A program made the position numbers and the translations under genes. From Glandiceps talaboti (taxonomy: Eukaryota; Hemichordata; Enteropneusta; Spengelidae): 64,000 bases of DNA. Location of the stretch: contig NC_135569.1 of the NCBI RefSeq assembly GCF_964340395.1, forward strand, positions 14,947,019-15,011,018, read 5' to 3'. This document shows positions 13,313-28,110 of this stretch, in pieces (position 1 is the first letter of the stretch; every line of letters starts with the position of its first letter). Under the pieces are notes generated by a model. It made no database searches. It was not told where the DNA came from and saw only the letters and a list, made by a program, of their open reading frames with translations.

Positions 13313-16300
13313 TGTTTGTATATATATACACATGTATGTATGTATGCAGGTATGTATGTGCACAGTTGTCATATATAGGTAATGCTAATATTACCATGCT
13401 TGTTATCGAGGCATGTCTTTATATTATGCAATAAATAAACAACCATATCTTTTGACCAATTTAATTACAGCATAATTTCGTCTATATGCTACTATGCCAC
13501 CATCTAGTGCCAGTCAATTAGAGCTGGAGGTTCTATAGATCTTTCATAATTCTATTTCAATGAATTTGTAAGTGTTATGGTATGAAATTGGTTTAAACAA
13601 TTTCAGCAGTAAAGATATTAATCATTGTTAGATCTGATTCATCATCATTATTATCATCATGATACAACATTAATTGAATACATACCTCCTCGGGTTTTTC
13701 CTCACTTTTCACTGACTGTTGTCTCTTGGTAGATGATTGACGTCTTACAGATTTTTGTCTCTGTAGTGAAGCTTGTCTTTTTAACTCCTTCATCTCATCT
13801 TCTGTTAGAGTAATTGGTACTGTGGCAGCTAGGAAATAAGAAACCATCAAGAAATATCAAATTAGCTTTATATTACATTATCTTCCAAAGATTGTTAAAT
13901 ATCTATCAATTATTATTTTCAGCGCATTATTATTGGTATTTGCATTGCAGTACAGTACTGCATTCACACATGGCATGTCTGCTGTAGACATCAAAGAGGC
14001 CATATGCATGAATGGATGAGGCTTGGGGTACATGTACATTTTGGATTTTTAATTTATAAAACATTTTTATCATGGCTCCCTATTTGAAAAATCAATATGA
14101 AACAACATTTACAGAGCTTGTGTTTGTAACTCAATACGTTGAAAAAAGCTAAAAAATGTATAACAAGTTTGTTATTGTACGTACAATAACAAAGATTTTA
14201 CATATTTATCAGTCTTTTGCAATTTATTGAGTTACATTTTAACAAAGATTTTGTTGCTTCACATTGGTTCTTTAACTTTAAGTAGGAAGCCATGATAAAA
14301 TTGTTTTATAAATAAAAAATTAAAAATAAATACCCAAACTTCATCCATATGGCCACTTTAAACCTTGTATGAAAATCCATGCTATATTATGGCAACCATT
14401 GTGGGAAATGGTGGCCATCTTGGATTTTCTAATGTCCAATCGGATTGATCAAAATAATGTCAAGTTGAGCAACACAGGGGGTGCACTTCTATGCTAATTA
14501 CCATTTTTGATTCTCTTACCTAGTTCATCATCATCATCTTCTGCTGCTGCAACCATTTGCAGCATTACTAATTGTTTATAAGTGCCATCACGCTGCATCA
14601 GTTCTGCATGTGTTCCTTGTTCCTTGACTTCCCCACCATCCACGGCGATAATCAGATCTGCATTCTGAATTGTTGACAAACGATGAGCGATAACAATCGT
14701 AGTACGTCCTTGGAGTGCCTGTTGTTCAAAAACAAAATTACAAGTGATAAATTTAGAGGCTTAATTTTAAATAGGTTGTGCACCTGGTTGATCTTGATTG
14801 GTTGAAAATAAGTACGAATGATACAATATTATTCTATGTTTTTTGCATATTTTTGACAGTGTATAAACTACAAGAAATGGGTTATAACGTTGTCTTGAGT
14901 ATGTGGATTCAAAGTCCCCCTGAAATCAAGATAGTGTAACTTAATTTGAATGTGTTATATCACTTTAGGAAAATGTGCTGGCGGATCGAGACATCGATAT
15001 CACTACTGTCGGTATAATTTTACATCAAGTGTGTATTGATTAACATTGTGTCTATGTTAGCTAGCCACCAGTTGGTCTGCCATTGTAGTATCCAATGCTT
15101 ACCCTGTCCAATGCGACCTGCACAACTTTCTCACTCTCAGTGTCCAACGCTGATGTTGCTTCGTCTAGTAACAGTATCTTAGGATTGCGTACCAGGGCTC
15201 TAGCAATGGCGATACGTTGTTTTTGTCCGCCAGATAGTTGGGCACCTCTCTCACCAACCATTGTATCATATGCCTTTGAGGATAAAAATATACGAGGATA
15301 TGCCTTCAGATTTACTGACTTAAATACTTTCTTCCATTTTCGTTACATACATTGATGCATACATGTTTCTATATCTAATCTATTCTACATTGAACCATAG
15401 ACCGTAGGGTCTATGATTGAACCTTTTAAAGCTGCACTGGCTGCAACTGGGACATTAAAAAAAATGTTTTGTTAGCTACAATAACTTACTCTCAATATTT
15501 TAAACCCTGAACAGTATTGCATCTCATGTGGATACTCATATTTTTGTAGCTGTATACACTATCAATCAAGTCAAATTGATTTTTGGGTCTGTAGAAAAAC
15601 AGCACCCTCAACAGCAACCATGGTTTCCTCCTATTTCTGTGCTTATGAATAACACATCCCTAAGTAATACTATGTACAAAATGTATGTACAATGTCTAAT
15701 TCTAGGTATTTGAACAATTTTCAGTGAATATATTGTGGTTGTCTGATTGAGAAATGATACTCCAGTTACACCAATTACAGTTTTAACATGATGACAAATT
15801 CAAAATCTAGCTTTCTCTCTTGATATTCAAACTTGTCACGATACTACCTACGGATAATTTTTATCATTAATTAACAAATACAATGTCTTTTTATTGGTAA
15901 CTGACCAATTTCTAGTGAACATCTCTTTAGTTATTTCATGAAAACAATATCCTAGTTGCAGCTTAGTGCAGGTTTCATGCTGACACTCTATATTTAGGGT
16001 GTACGGCCATTACTGAGACTTACTAGAACCCACAATTTGTATATGCCAGTTATGTAAAAACAAAAGATTATATAGTTTGGACACTAGGAGTGCTATTCAG
16101 AAACAAGGAAGTTAGGGCAACAATAGTTGATTACTGTAGGCTGTGACCTAATATGAAAAATTTATTTTGTGCAAATAGTTTTCTTTTATTACATTTAAAA
16201 TGGTGTACTTTTAGGAATTCACAGAGCTGTTTACGCATGTCATTATATAAGAGCTTCTAACATATTGCCATGTGGCTCAGGCATCCATGACCAAAGTATA

Positions 16301-18067
16301 AGCCTTCATTTTCTCAGGCATCTTCCCTGAGGTGGAGCGCTTCCTTCTTTGAAAATATTGGCCAGAAAAACAGGTAACCAGAATAGAGCGAACTGAGTAA
16401 TATACTTCAATACAGTACATACCTTAGGTAAGGCCTTTATGAAGTCATGTGCATTTGCATCTTTTGCTGCCTGTTGAATCTCAGCATCTGTAGCATCCTC
16501 TCGTCCAAGGGCAATGTTCTCTTTGATTGTATAACCGAATAAAATCGGTTCTTGGCTGACAACACCGATATTCTGACGTAACCACCGAATATTTAAATTA
16601 GTAATATCATATCCATCAATCAGTATCTGGAAAACAATAGGCAATGTATGGTTTAATTAATGTAAACATATCAACAACAAATGTGACGATGAGTGACTTT
16701 GAATGGTCCCATATACTGTAATCCTGGAACTTTTCGCTAAAGACTTATTTTTGTTTATTTGGCGGGAGAAGAAAACTAAGAAGTGACTGAAGTGCCTAGT
16801 TGTACATGAACAAAAAGTACCAGTCTGGTAACTAGTAAAAATTAGCCTTTGAAAACTCGCTGAAAACTGTAAAATTGCCAAATTTACTAGTAGTGGAAAT
16901 ATTTAGGTTTACAGTATACCTTCACTTATTAATCAAAGACTGCTTAGCTTAGAATTTGAAACTTGGCAAGGCACAGCTTCTGCTTGTACTGAATGAACTA
17001 ATGTTTTAATATATAATGAGTCTTGTTGAACATGACATCCAGGTGTGTAAAAGCTGTACTGGATGATACTTCGTTAACGTTCAAGGATAAACAATTGTTT
17101 GTTCAAATTTGAGGAAGAAGTTGCTGCAATACCTTTCTGAAAAGAAGTGGAAATTGATAACAAAATGCTTACTTGTCCAGCTAGGATATCATAAAATCTG
17201 AGTAAAAGATTAACTACGGTTGATTTTCCACATCCACTAGCACCAACTAATGCCACAGTTTGACCAGCTTCTACTTTGATAGAAAAATCTTTCAGTACCT
17301 ATCAATGATAAAAACAGACATGCATAAGTGAATAATATATGCACATTAGAAGGCAAGTTGACTGTTAGGTAGAGGTGGGTAACGGTGGATAGAAAGAGAG
17401 AGAAGTTTCTGAAAAATTGCAAAAATCATTAAGTCTTGCAAGAATTAGTGGGTGCGGAAACTGACATCAACTTAAAAAGACAATATAAAACTATTCTTCC
17501 AATCTGTAATGGCTGTTCTTCTGATAGGAAGAAATAAACAACACAGAGACAATTTGGAAAACAATGGAAAACCTGAACTAGACACTCACACATGAAAAAA
17601 ATATATAATAAAATAAAATAAAAAATCTTCCTACTCCACCTATTTTAAAATTGAATGTAATCGAAACCACACAACTTTTTTTATGCCTAATAGTGATTGT
17701 TTTCTGTACTTACAGTGACTTCACTTCTTGTTGGGTAAGCAAAGTTCACATTCCTTAACTCTATGTCTCCTTTAATTTCCTGGAGCTTCACGCCCTCCTC
17801 TGAGTTGGAGTCAATCTCTGGTTCCTAGACAATGGAAATAAATAGAAAACATTTGAAATTCAAGAGTTTACATTGAACACTCACTTTATGACTTTGTATT
17901 ACAACTGTGAACATAAAGTAGACTTTTGTCACTTAAGTTATGACACAGAGCCTTGAAAAATGTCTTATTTTTGTTTACAAAATATTTATTTTTTCTTCAT
18001 TGTTTGCTCTTTATTCTTTTTATTTTTTTTCATTTTTTTTGGTCATGTAATACAATCATCATCATCG

Positions 18068-18106
<39 letters not shown>

Positions 18107-19388
18107 CCACCACCACCACCATCATCATCATCAGGTTGAGCTAACTTGGTCAATTCTTTTTCCTTACTCAATTGTATGGAAAAAGAATTATTCAAAAGCA
18201 AAAAACTAACAAACTAACTAACTAACTAACTAACAGACAACAAACAAAAATGTAAAGTTAACAATAAAAAAAATATTTGTAAACAAATAATGCCTTTTCC
18301 GAACCCCTGTGGTTATGAGATATTACTTACATTTTCAATAATTTCCATTAGTGTGCCAGCTGCTCCTTTGGCAGTAGCAACAAACTGAACATTTGGACCA
18401 ATGTTACCAATAGACATAGAACCAATCATAACACAGAAGAAGACTGTCAGTACCTCACCACCATTCAACTCACCTTTGGCAACCAAAGTTGGACCATACC
18501 TAATAATACATTAAAAGAAAAATTATTACAATGGAAACCATGAAACCTGAAACAAAATGTTGTCTGGCTGGTTAAAAATTCTTACTAACGTTGCTACATT
18601 TTATCGTCTGCTCCACAAAAATCTTACCAACATTGCTACATTTTATTGTCTGACTCAACAACAATCTTTCTAATATTGTTACATTTTATCGTTTGACTCA
18701 ACAAAAATTGTTAAGTTACTTTTTAACTACATTTTATCATCTGACAACAAAAATCATACCAACATTGCTACATTTTATTGTCTGAATGAACAAAAATCTT
18801 TACTAATGCTGCTACATTTTATTGTCCGACTCAAAAATCTTACTGACAATGCTACATTTTAAATCTGACTCAAAAATCTTAAATAACAGTGCTACATTTT
18901 ATTGTCTGACTCAACAAAAATCTTACCAACATTGTTACATTGTATTGTCTGACTCCAAAAATCTTACTAACAGTGCTACACTTTATTGTCTGGCATGAGA
19001 AAAATCTTACCAACATAACTACACAACTATACTTTCTCTGCACCGATAGTGAACTACCATTATGTACAAGCATGTGAAGGTAAACAACAGTAAAAATAAA
19101 TATTTGGTGTGTTAATCTTACCTATGCCTTTATTTCAAAGCATTGTGTAATAAAACATCAAGGGACTACATTTTTTGTATATTACTGTGACTTGTTACTT
19201 TTTCACTCTCAGTACGTCAACACTAAATGTATTTCTACCACTGGCAGTAATTAAACAGTAATTTATGCTACTGCTTATTGTATTGTATTTGGTGAGTGTA
19301 CACTACCATAGCACTGAAAGTTCTAATTTACAGTGTAATGTTAGTTGAGGAGGCAACTAATGTAACACTAGTGTCATCATCATCATCA

Positions 19389-19420
<32 letters not shown>

Positions 19421-22400
19421 TCATCCATGGACGGAAGAACCACAGTTTCATCAATAGCACACATTGTATATTTCTCCAAATTTCTCTATTGTTCATGATG
19501 GTGAGAATCTCTAGTGTACACTACTGCAGTACATTGTGTGTGTGATGGAGGGGGGAGAGTTGTATGTGATACAGTACACAATATGCATGCCTGCACATAC
19601 ATGCAAACACAAAATAATACTGTACACATACCAAAATGCTAACGCATAGGCACCAAACATGACAACAAAAGTGATACACATGCTTGCACCAGTTGTGAAA
19701 GCCTTCCTAACACCAAGTGTTCTTGCTTTGACCAGTTCACTTTCATATCTATAAGAGGGAAAAAAATAATTATTCAGTATTTGTTAATTTTGTTATTTTC
19801 ATGTTCAAGAAATGACAATGAAAATGATTAACACTGAAGTTATTATTTCATATAACAGTCAAAATCATATTAAGTTGATAGCAGTAATCAATACAACTGT
19901 ACTAAAGGCAGAAATAAGTATGATTGGACTTTTCCTTTAAGTTGATAGCAGTAATTAATGCAAGTGTACTAAAGGTAGAAATAAGTCTGACTGGACTTTT
20001 ACTTTAAGTTGATAGCAGTAATCAATACAACGTGTACTAAAGGCAGAAATAAGTCTGACTGGAATTTTCTGTGAAGTTGATTGCAGTAATTAATACAATT
20101 GTACTAAACATAGAAATAAGTCTGACTCGACTTTTCCTTTAAGTTGATATAAGTAATCAATACAAGTGTACTAAAGTCAGAAGTAAGTCTGACTGGATTT
20201 TTCCTTTACATTGATAGCAGTAATCAATACAAGTGTACTAAAGTCAGAAGTAAGTCTGACTGGACTTTTACTTTACATTGATAGCAGTAATCAATACAAG
20301 TGTACTAAAGTCAGAAGTAAGTCTGACTGGACTTTTACTTTACATTGATAGCAGTAATCAATACAAGTGTACTGAAGACAGAAATATGTCTGACTGGACT
20401 TTTCCTTTAAGTTGATAGCTGTAATCAATACAAGTGTACTAAAGACAGAAATAAGTCTGACTGGACTTTTCCTTTACATTGATAGCTGTAATCAATACAA
20501 GTGTACTAAAACCAAAAAGTAAGTCTGACTGAACTTTTCCTTTATATCATATTATCAACATACTTCCAGAAATATTTCTAAACTCAGCTTAATATGTCTC
20601 AGTAGTATTAATAAGCTGACCTTTGACGTTCTTTTCTTTGACCATTAAAACAAGTAACAGTGCGAATACAAGATAAAACTTCTTCAGCTACACTACCAGC
20701 TCCTGCATATGCTTCTTGTTCTTTTGTAGCAAAAGATGTTATGACCTGAAAAATAAAGATAAGAAACAAATTATCACTGTACAAAAAACATCTTAGTATA
20801 AATCATTACTGGCTGTGAGGTATTCTGTTTTTGATCAGAAAACCAACACCATATATTCATCGAAATTGTTAAATTACCAATAATTAGACATTGTACATGT
20901 CAATTAGAGTTCCATTTTATCTATAAGTAGTATAGTAATAAATTGAAATTATGGTTCACTGGGGTGCTTATTTTTGGGTGTGGACTCGAAAATCTATTTG
21001 ATGGATATGTTGTTTAATACCATATGTACTAATATACAAATATGTTTACCCACATATCATTGTGTATATTGTAATTAAGCCATTATATCTAACAAAATGG
21101 TTTCACAACTGGTGCACCTTTAAACACAGCTCATTTTAATGCCATTCATTGCATTTTGTACATTGATTTCACTCTAATGATCCATTGTTGTTAGTATTTC
21201 AGATTTAAATGACATCAATGTTGAGCACAGACAATCTTTAAGTCCTATTGGCTAATTAATATGAGTGTATGATTATCGATTTAGTAACACCTTCACTATG
21301 TAAGTTCATTTCAGATGTCACCAAGCAGAACAGATTTCTTGAAAATATAGCTGTACATTCATGCAACTGAAGATTAAAGATTAATAAATGTGTCAAATGT
21401 TTCTTATTGTATGTAAGATAACAAACATTTTACCTAATTCTTAGCTTTTGCAATTTATTGAGTTATAAACACAGACTTGGTCAATAGTTTCATATTGATT
21501 TGTCAAGTCAGAAGTCATGATAAAATTGTTTTATTAATTGAAAATCCAAATATAAATACCCCAATCCTCATCCATACTTTAATTACAAGTAATCACCCAT
21601 ACATAACGTAATACGTATAACCTACATAGCTGTGTTGCATGTACATGTAGGGGCAAAAGTGACATCTCTATGTGTTGGTTATAATGATGAAGACAATGCT
21701 GTTACCCACTCTTTAAATTTCTGAAATGGTAACATTATAATCTCACTGAAAAATGTCACTCACCTTAGCCATCAGACCAGATACTATTGCAAGAAGAGGG
21801 GTCAATGACATCATAACTAAAGTCAACTTCCAACTTTTCCAAAAACCAATAGCAAATCCAGAGAAAAATGCAGCCACAAACTGGATAACTAGACTGAATT
21901 TATCACCTAAACCAAGACGCACCTGTTCTAAATCACTGCAACAAACAAAATGTAGGAAAAAGGGAAAACAGTTTTAAATTTCACACTTCATTTTAATGAA
22001 GCATGTAGCTAAACCTGTCAAATACTTTAGTGAGCTGATAATTGGAATGAAAAATAGCTGTGCCAAAACTGTGGTTGGCCAATCAGAGGGATATGCTGGT
22101 GCTACGCCAGGAGTTTGATGATTTCAAAGGAGGCTGTAGTAGTACATGTAAAACTAGAATGGCCCTCACTTCTGCATCAGTGCCTCAGAATAGCACTCCT
22201 AGTGGTCAAATTAACAATTCTTTTGTCTTTATGATAACAGCACTTTAATAGAGGTATTCTACTTACTCTGATAATCTTGTTGTCAGTTCACCACTTTGAT
22301 GTTTATCAAACCATCCAATCTCTTGTCTTAGAATGGACTTAAAAAATGCTCGGCGTAACTTGTTAGTTTGTCTTTCACAGCTTACAGTCCAAAAGCAGGC

Positions 22401-25211
22401 CTATGTACAGATGTGAAAATAAAACAAATACTAATTAGACATAATAACCATTAGGCCAATCGATAAAATTATATTGTTTCTCGTCTTAGGGAAGATGCAA
22501 TAGTGATGTTGCAGCCTAGGAAGTTATATCTTTGAGAAAGATTTTTTAGGATCAATGCTCCTGAATGTCAAGTTTTGGGAGCAAAATACTCAAGCAAAGT
22601 AAAATAATATATATAAAACTAATTGTTACTGTATCAACATTCATTGTGACAAATGTCATGTTTATCTAACTTGAATAAAAATAATCACTAATGTTATTGA
22701 AAAACAATGTTCATATTAATTTATGCAAATAAAAAGACTCCCCATTATCATGAAAACAGTCAAAATATGCAAGTGGGATTCAAAATATTGAAATTTCTAT
22801 TTTTAATGCCAGTAAATGTAAAATGTCGTGCTGAGTTCAGGTATTTTCAAAACTTCACCTGCACTGGACCATTTATCAGATGTAAATGCCAGTAATTACT
22901 AGCAACTTCCTAGACTGTGCAGTGATGTAGTATTTTTTTTAGTGCCATCATTAACATGGCAGGATTATACACAGAAAAATAAAAACATCAAGTGCATTCA
23001 ACTCAACAATAAACATTGCTTGTAAAACAGATATGTGTCTCAGTCAAAGAAATGGATAAAACTGTATCTATGAACAGATATTCTTGTGGTGCTGGTAACA
23101 TTACTAAATATATGTACAGTGTTGCAGCCAGCCTTTTGAAAGAGTAGGACATAGTTTCCCAAGACTTTCGTTTTTCTGGGTCATTATCAATTTTTGGGGT
23201 ACATCATAAAAAAAAGTGCCAATGGCGTTGTAGCACAACTGTACAGCCTTTAAAAATATTTACTCATAAGAGTATCCATGCTAGATATTTGCTGTTGCCT
23301 ATCCAACCCTGTTGTTATCCTTGCAATATATGCAATCATGTGGCTGTTGTTATAAGCGTGCTAAACATATTTGCATACAATTTTAGTGTGAGTCATCTAT
23401 GACCCATCACTTCCAAAATTGTGAGTCAGGTCCAAAAATGTGTGTCAAATGACCCAAAAAACCCCTCTGGCTGCAACACTGTATGTATGTACTAAAAGAA
23501 GATCATGCTGAGTTAATCCCTACCCTGCAAGCAACTTTTTTTTTAAATAATGCACAGATAACTGAAATGTCATTGAAGGTATATTTACATTGAAATTAAC
23601 ATTTTACGAGAATATGGTTTTATCTATGTTTTATGTTACTTGAGTAAAACGTTTATAAACTCAGCCTGTGGCACTTTGTAAACAACTTACCTGAAAATAG
23701 GAAGCTATGAAGACAGCGCCACCAACTATGCAATAATATATAGCATATTTAGTCATCTCTTTGTTGAAATGATCATAACTAGGATATGCAAATGGATACA
23801 CTGTAACTGCACTACTCCCATTGGATGGATGTGGTGGTACAGTATGCATTGTGGGAGGCATCGGTGGAAATGTCGTATTAGGCGTACCGGTACCGTTGAT
23901 AAATGTATCTGTCATCTGACCAAAAATCAACATTAGTGCTGGCCATCCTGCACCGTGTACAGCAGCAAAAATGCCACCAATCACCATCAAGAACACATCA
24001 AAACTTGTTGCAAAGCGAAACTGTAATTGAAAACAGGCATGCATGCATTGAGAATTTACTTGAATTAAACAAGATTCATGTTTTCCTTTGTTTAAATACA
24101 TACAACTTACAAGATACTGTAAGATCCATGGACCTAATTTATCTAATGTTGTTCATTTGAATGCAATATTTACACATAAAGTTCATGTACTCTTTTAACA
24201 TGCATTGTATTATATTGTATTGCATTGTATTAATTGTATGTATATCTTATGTATTGTGTTGTTCTTGTATTGTATTGCACTGTATTAATTGTACAATATC
24301 GTGTATTATGTTGTCATATTGTATTGAACTGTATCGCATTGTATAATATATGAATTGTGTTGTTGTATTGTGTTGTATTATATATTAATTGTATATCATA
24401 TGTATTGTGTTGTTATATTGTATTGTACTGTATTACACTGCATTATTGTATTGCATTGTATCATGTGTATTGCATTGTTGTATCATATCACATATTGTTT
24501 TATGTCTTTTTGAAATCTGTTGTTTTCAATTTGATACATGTAGTTTTGCTATTCATTTTGTAGTATTCTGCAATTAAATTGCAATATCATATTGTACCAG
24601 TCTACACATCAGTCAGTCAGACTGTAAGGTATCATGACAGGACACCTCACACGGTAAGAGGAGGCCGGTGAGGGCGGAACGACATGATGTACATTGTACC
24701 TTACCATCAACAAATCAGAACAACATCACATTTTATTATGTTTTTTCTGTAACATTGTATAGTATTACATCACATCGTAACATTTTGTTGGATGAATCAT
24801 ATTATGACATATATTATCTTGTCATGTAATGTCATGTTGTCTCAATATTAACAATTATGCAACTTAGCTACCATATCATATTAGCTACCAAATATCACAT
24901 TTTTATCATGGTACATGTACAATGCAGAGGCATTTCATTTTAGAATATAAGACAATTCAGTTGTAATATGAGAGTAACTTTAATCAACTAACCAACTGAG
25001 AAAGAGTAGCTGGTTTGGCAGATGTCTTCACTTCAACTTCATCACTGAAATAAAATTAATATTCAAAATTTATTACATACATGTACACACATACATACAT
25101 ACATACATACATACATACATACATACATACATACACACATACATACATACATACATACATACATACATACATACATACGTGTATACACACATACGTGCAT
25201 ACATACACACA

Positions 25212-25245
<34 letters not shown>

Positions 25246-25430
25246 CATACGTGTATACACACATACGTGCATACATACACACATACATACATACATACAT
25301 ACATACATACATACACACACACATACATACATACATACATACATACATACATACATACATTCATACATACATACATACATACATACATACACACACACAC
25401 ATACATACATACATACATACATACATTCAT

Positions 25431-25461
<31 letters not shown>

Positions 25462-28029
25462 TACATACATACATACATACATACATACACACACACACAT
25501 ACATACATACATACATACATACACATACATACATACATACATACATACATACACACACATACATACATACATACATACATACATACACACACACACATAC
25601 ATACATACATACATACATACATACATACATACATACATACACACACACACATACATACATACATACATACATACATACATACATACATACATTCATACAC
25701 GCATACATGCATTCTTTGCAATTTTATGTAGGTTCCTGGCAAGATGAAATATCTAGTATGAACAGAAAAGTGTTTATTGTAGTCAGTTCACTGTTCTACA
25801 GTGCTCTAATAAAAGGAGAGATCAATACCGGTACATCAATGTAGGATAAAAAACTTAATTCTTTTAGTGGGGTGGGGTGGGGTGGGGTGGGGCATTGATC
25901 AATAAATAGTTCACATCCGACAACATTTTAAAACATTTTAATGGAATCTGTTTCATACCCATATGTAATTTTTTTTTTCAAATCTTCTCAAATCTACAAA
26001 AAGAAGGATGTTTGGTATGAATGTATGGCATAAAGATGGCCAAATACACTTTTTTTAGGCCATGCATGAGGATCATCTTGGCTGAATATTCACATGCTGT
26101 TCAAATACTTGTTTATACTATCATCATCATCGTCATCGTCGTTGTCATCGTTGTTGTTGTTGTCAGCTTTTCACAATCACCATTTACAGTGTCAATAAAA
26201 GAGCATTTTTCTCACTACATGCTGGTTTTATCTTCATAGTACTACATACTGATTTGAAAATTTCAGCAAGCTGTCTGATAAAAAATTAATGGTTTTGGCC
26301 AAATAAGTTAGAAGTTGGGAGAGTCTGAGGCCCAACTAGATAGGTTTCTTTTTATCCCATGTTGAATGTGTATGCAAGTCAAATAATATGGTATAATTTA
26401 GGTCAACCTGGCCTTTAGCAAATTGTTTTACCAAAGTACAAAATGTCAATGACACAATCTCTGAACTCTATTGCAAAATCTTTGATATTCAAATGGTTTA
26501 CTCATTCAAACTTAATCTTATCAATATTGTGAATCACAGACTGTCTATTTTGTGTGTGTTCAAATGACATCACTAAAGTTCTTCAGGTTCAAAGGTCACC
26601 CTAAACCTGTGATGTCATTTTTAGTTACCCTGTATCCATTCATGTCCCCACTGCATGTAAAAGTGTATGACTCATTTGACATCATATTTGCATATCACAC
26701 AGTAATGACCAAATATAGAAATGGGGGACCTGCCATATTTGGTAATAATTTGGAGATTTGATGGCAGACTTTTATGTTTTAAACCTTGTCACAATGTACA
26801 TAAATGACATCATATACATGTACATGTATCTAAGGCCATTTGCATTATAGGGTCAATGAACTTTTCAGCAATACACAACACTTCATTCACATTTCTGTGA
26901 CAAGGTTAATTCATGTACCTGTGTACTTTTTTTTCAAAATGGGGAGCATGTGATTTAAAAAGATTGTCAAAATTTGATGTGGAAAAATATCAACAAAATT
27001 TATGGATTGTTAGCAAATAATGCGAAATGCAGCATAGGGGTCATATTTCCTAAGAATAAAAGTTCATAAAATCTCCTCAAAGTTTGCCAGTCATGAAAGC
27101 TGGTTAATGGTCCTTTTGAAGTATCCAAGTACACACATTTAGGGCTCACAATCTTGTTTTCATGGAAATCAATGATATTCTTTTTCCCAACAGTTTACAT
27201 AGAGTAGTGTACACTGACCATTACACGTATACTGAATTCTAAACTTATACAATGTACATGGCTTCATTTTGGTACATGGTTTTGACTTTTCTTTCAAAAA
27301 TTTTCAAAAAAGATTATTTCAAAACATAAGGTTTTTTTTTATAACTTTGATTGAGAATGGGATTATTTTTTCTTGAACAAAGTAACAGCAACAGTTTACA
27401 ATTTTTTATTTTCAAGTCTAATACTATCAATTAAAATTAATGAAATTGTTCATAGCCTTGTAAATAACTTTGCAGTATAGAGCAACTGTTGTTAACACTT
27501 TTTACTTAACAGTTGGTTACAACTTGTATTTATTAGCACTCATTTCCACAGAAAAAGCTTTTGTGCATGAAATAAAACTTGTACCAAAAATTCAGATTAC
27601 AGCATATCTATATTTAACTGTGCTTTAATGTTACACTTAAGCTGTAAGGCCTAAAAAAAAATTTGTGTGGTTCCGACTACGCTCAATTTTAGAATAGGTG
27701 AGGGGTAGGTTAATTTTTTTTATCTAAAATTTTTATGTTCATGTTAGTGTCTAGTTCAGGTAGATAATGTTTTCCGTTGTTTTCCATATGGTCTCTGTCT
27801 TATTGGTTTCTTCTCATCTGATGTACAGCCATTACAGATTGGAAGAACAGTTTTATAATGTCTTTTCAAGGTGATGTCAGTTTCCGCATCCACTATTTCT
27901 CACAATTTTCACAATTTTATTTTTATTTTTCTTGAATACATAAAAAAAGTTCAGGGTTGACAGTGAAAAAATGCGGGGTTGTTGGGTAACCAGAACCAAA
28001 CAATATATTTAGGTCTTACTGTAGTTTTT

Positions 28030-28110
<81 letters not shown>

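Noticed and set aside
18577-20540. CRISPR-like arrays
   Set aside because: Repeats are contiguous and degenerate, with no unique spacers, inside introns of an animal gene.
25056-25844. ORFs over 200 residues on both strands
   Set aside because: Microsatellite artefacts in ABCB intron 1, as are those at 13097-13434 and 48169-48574.
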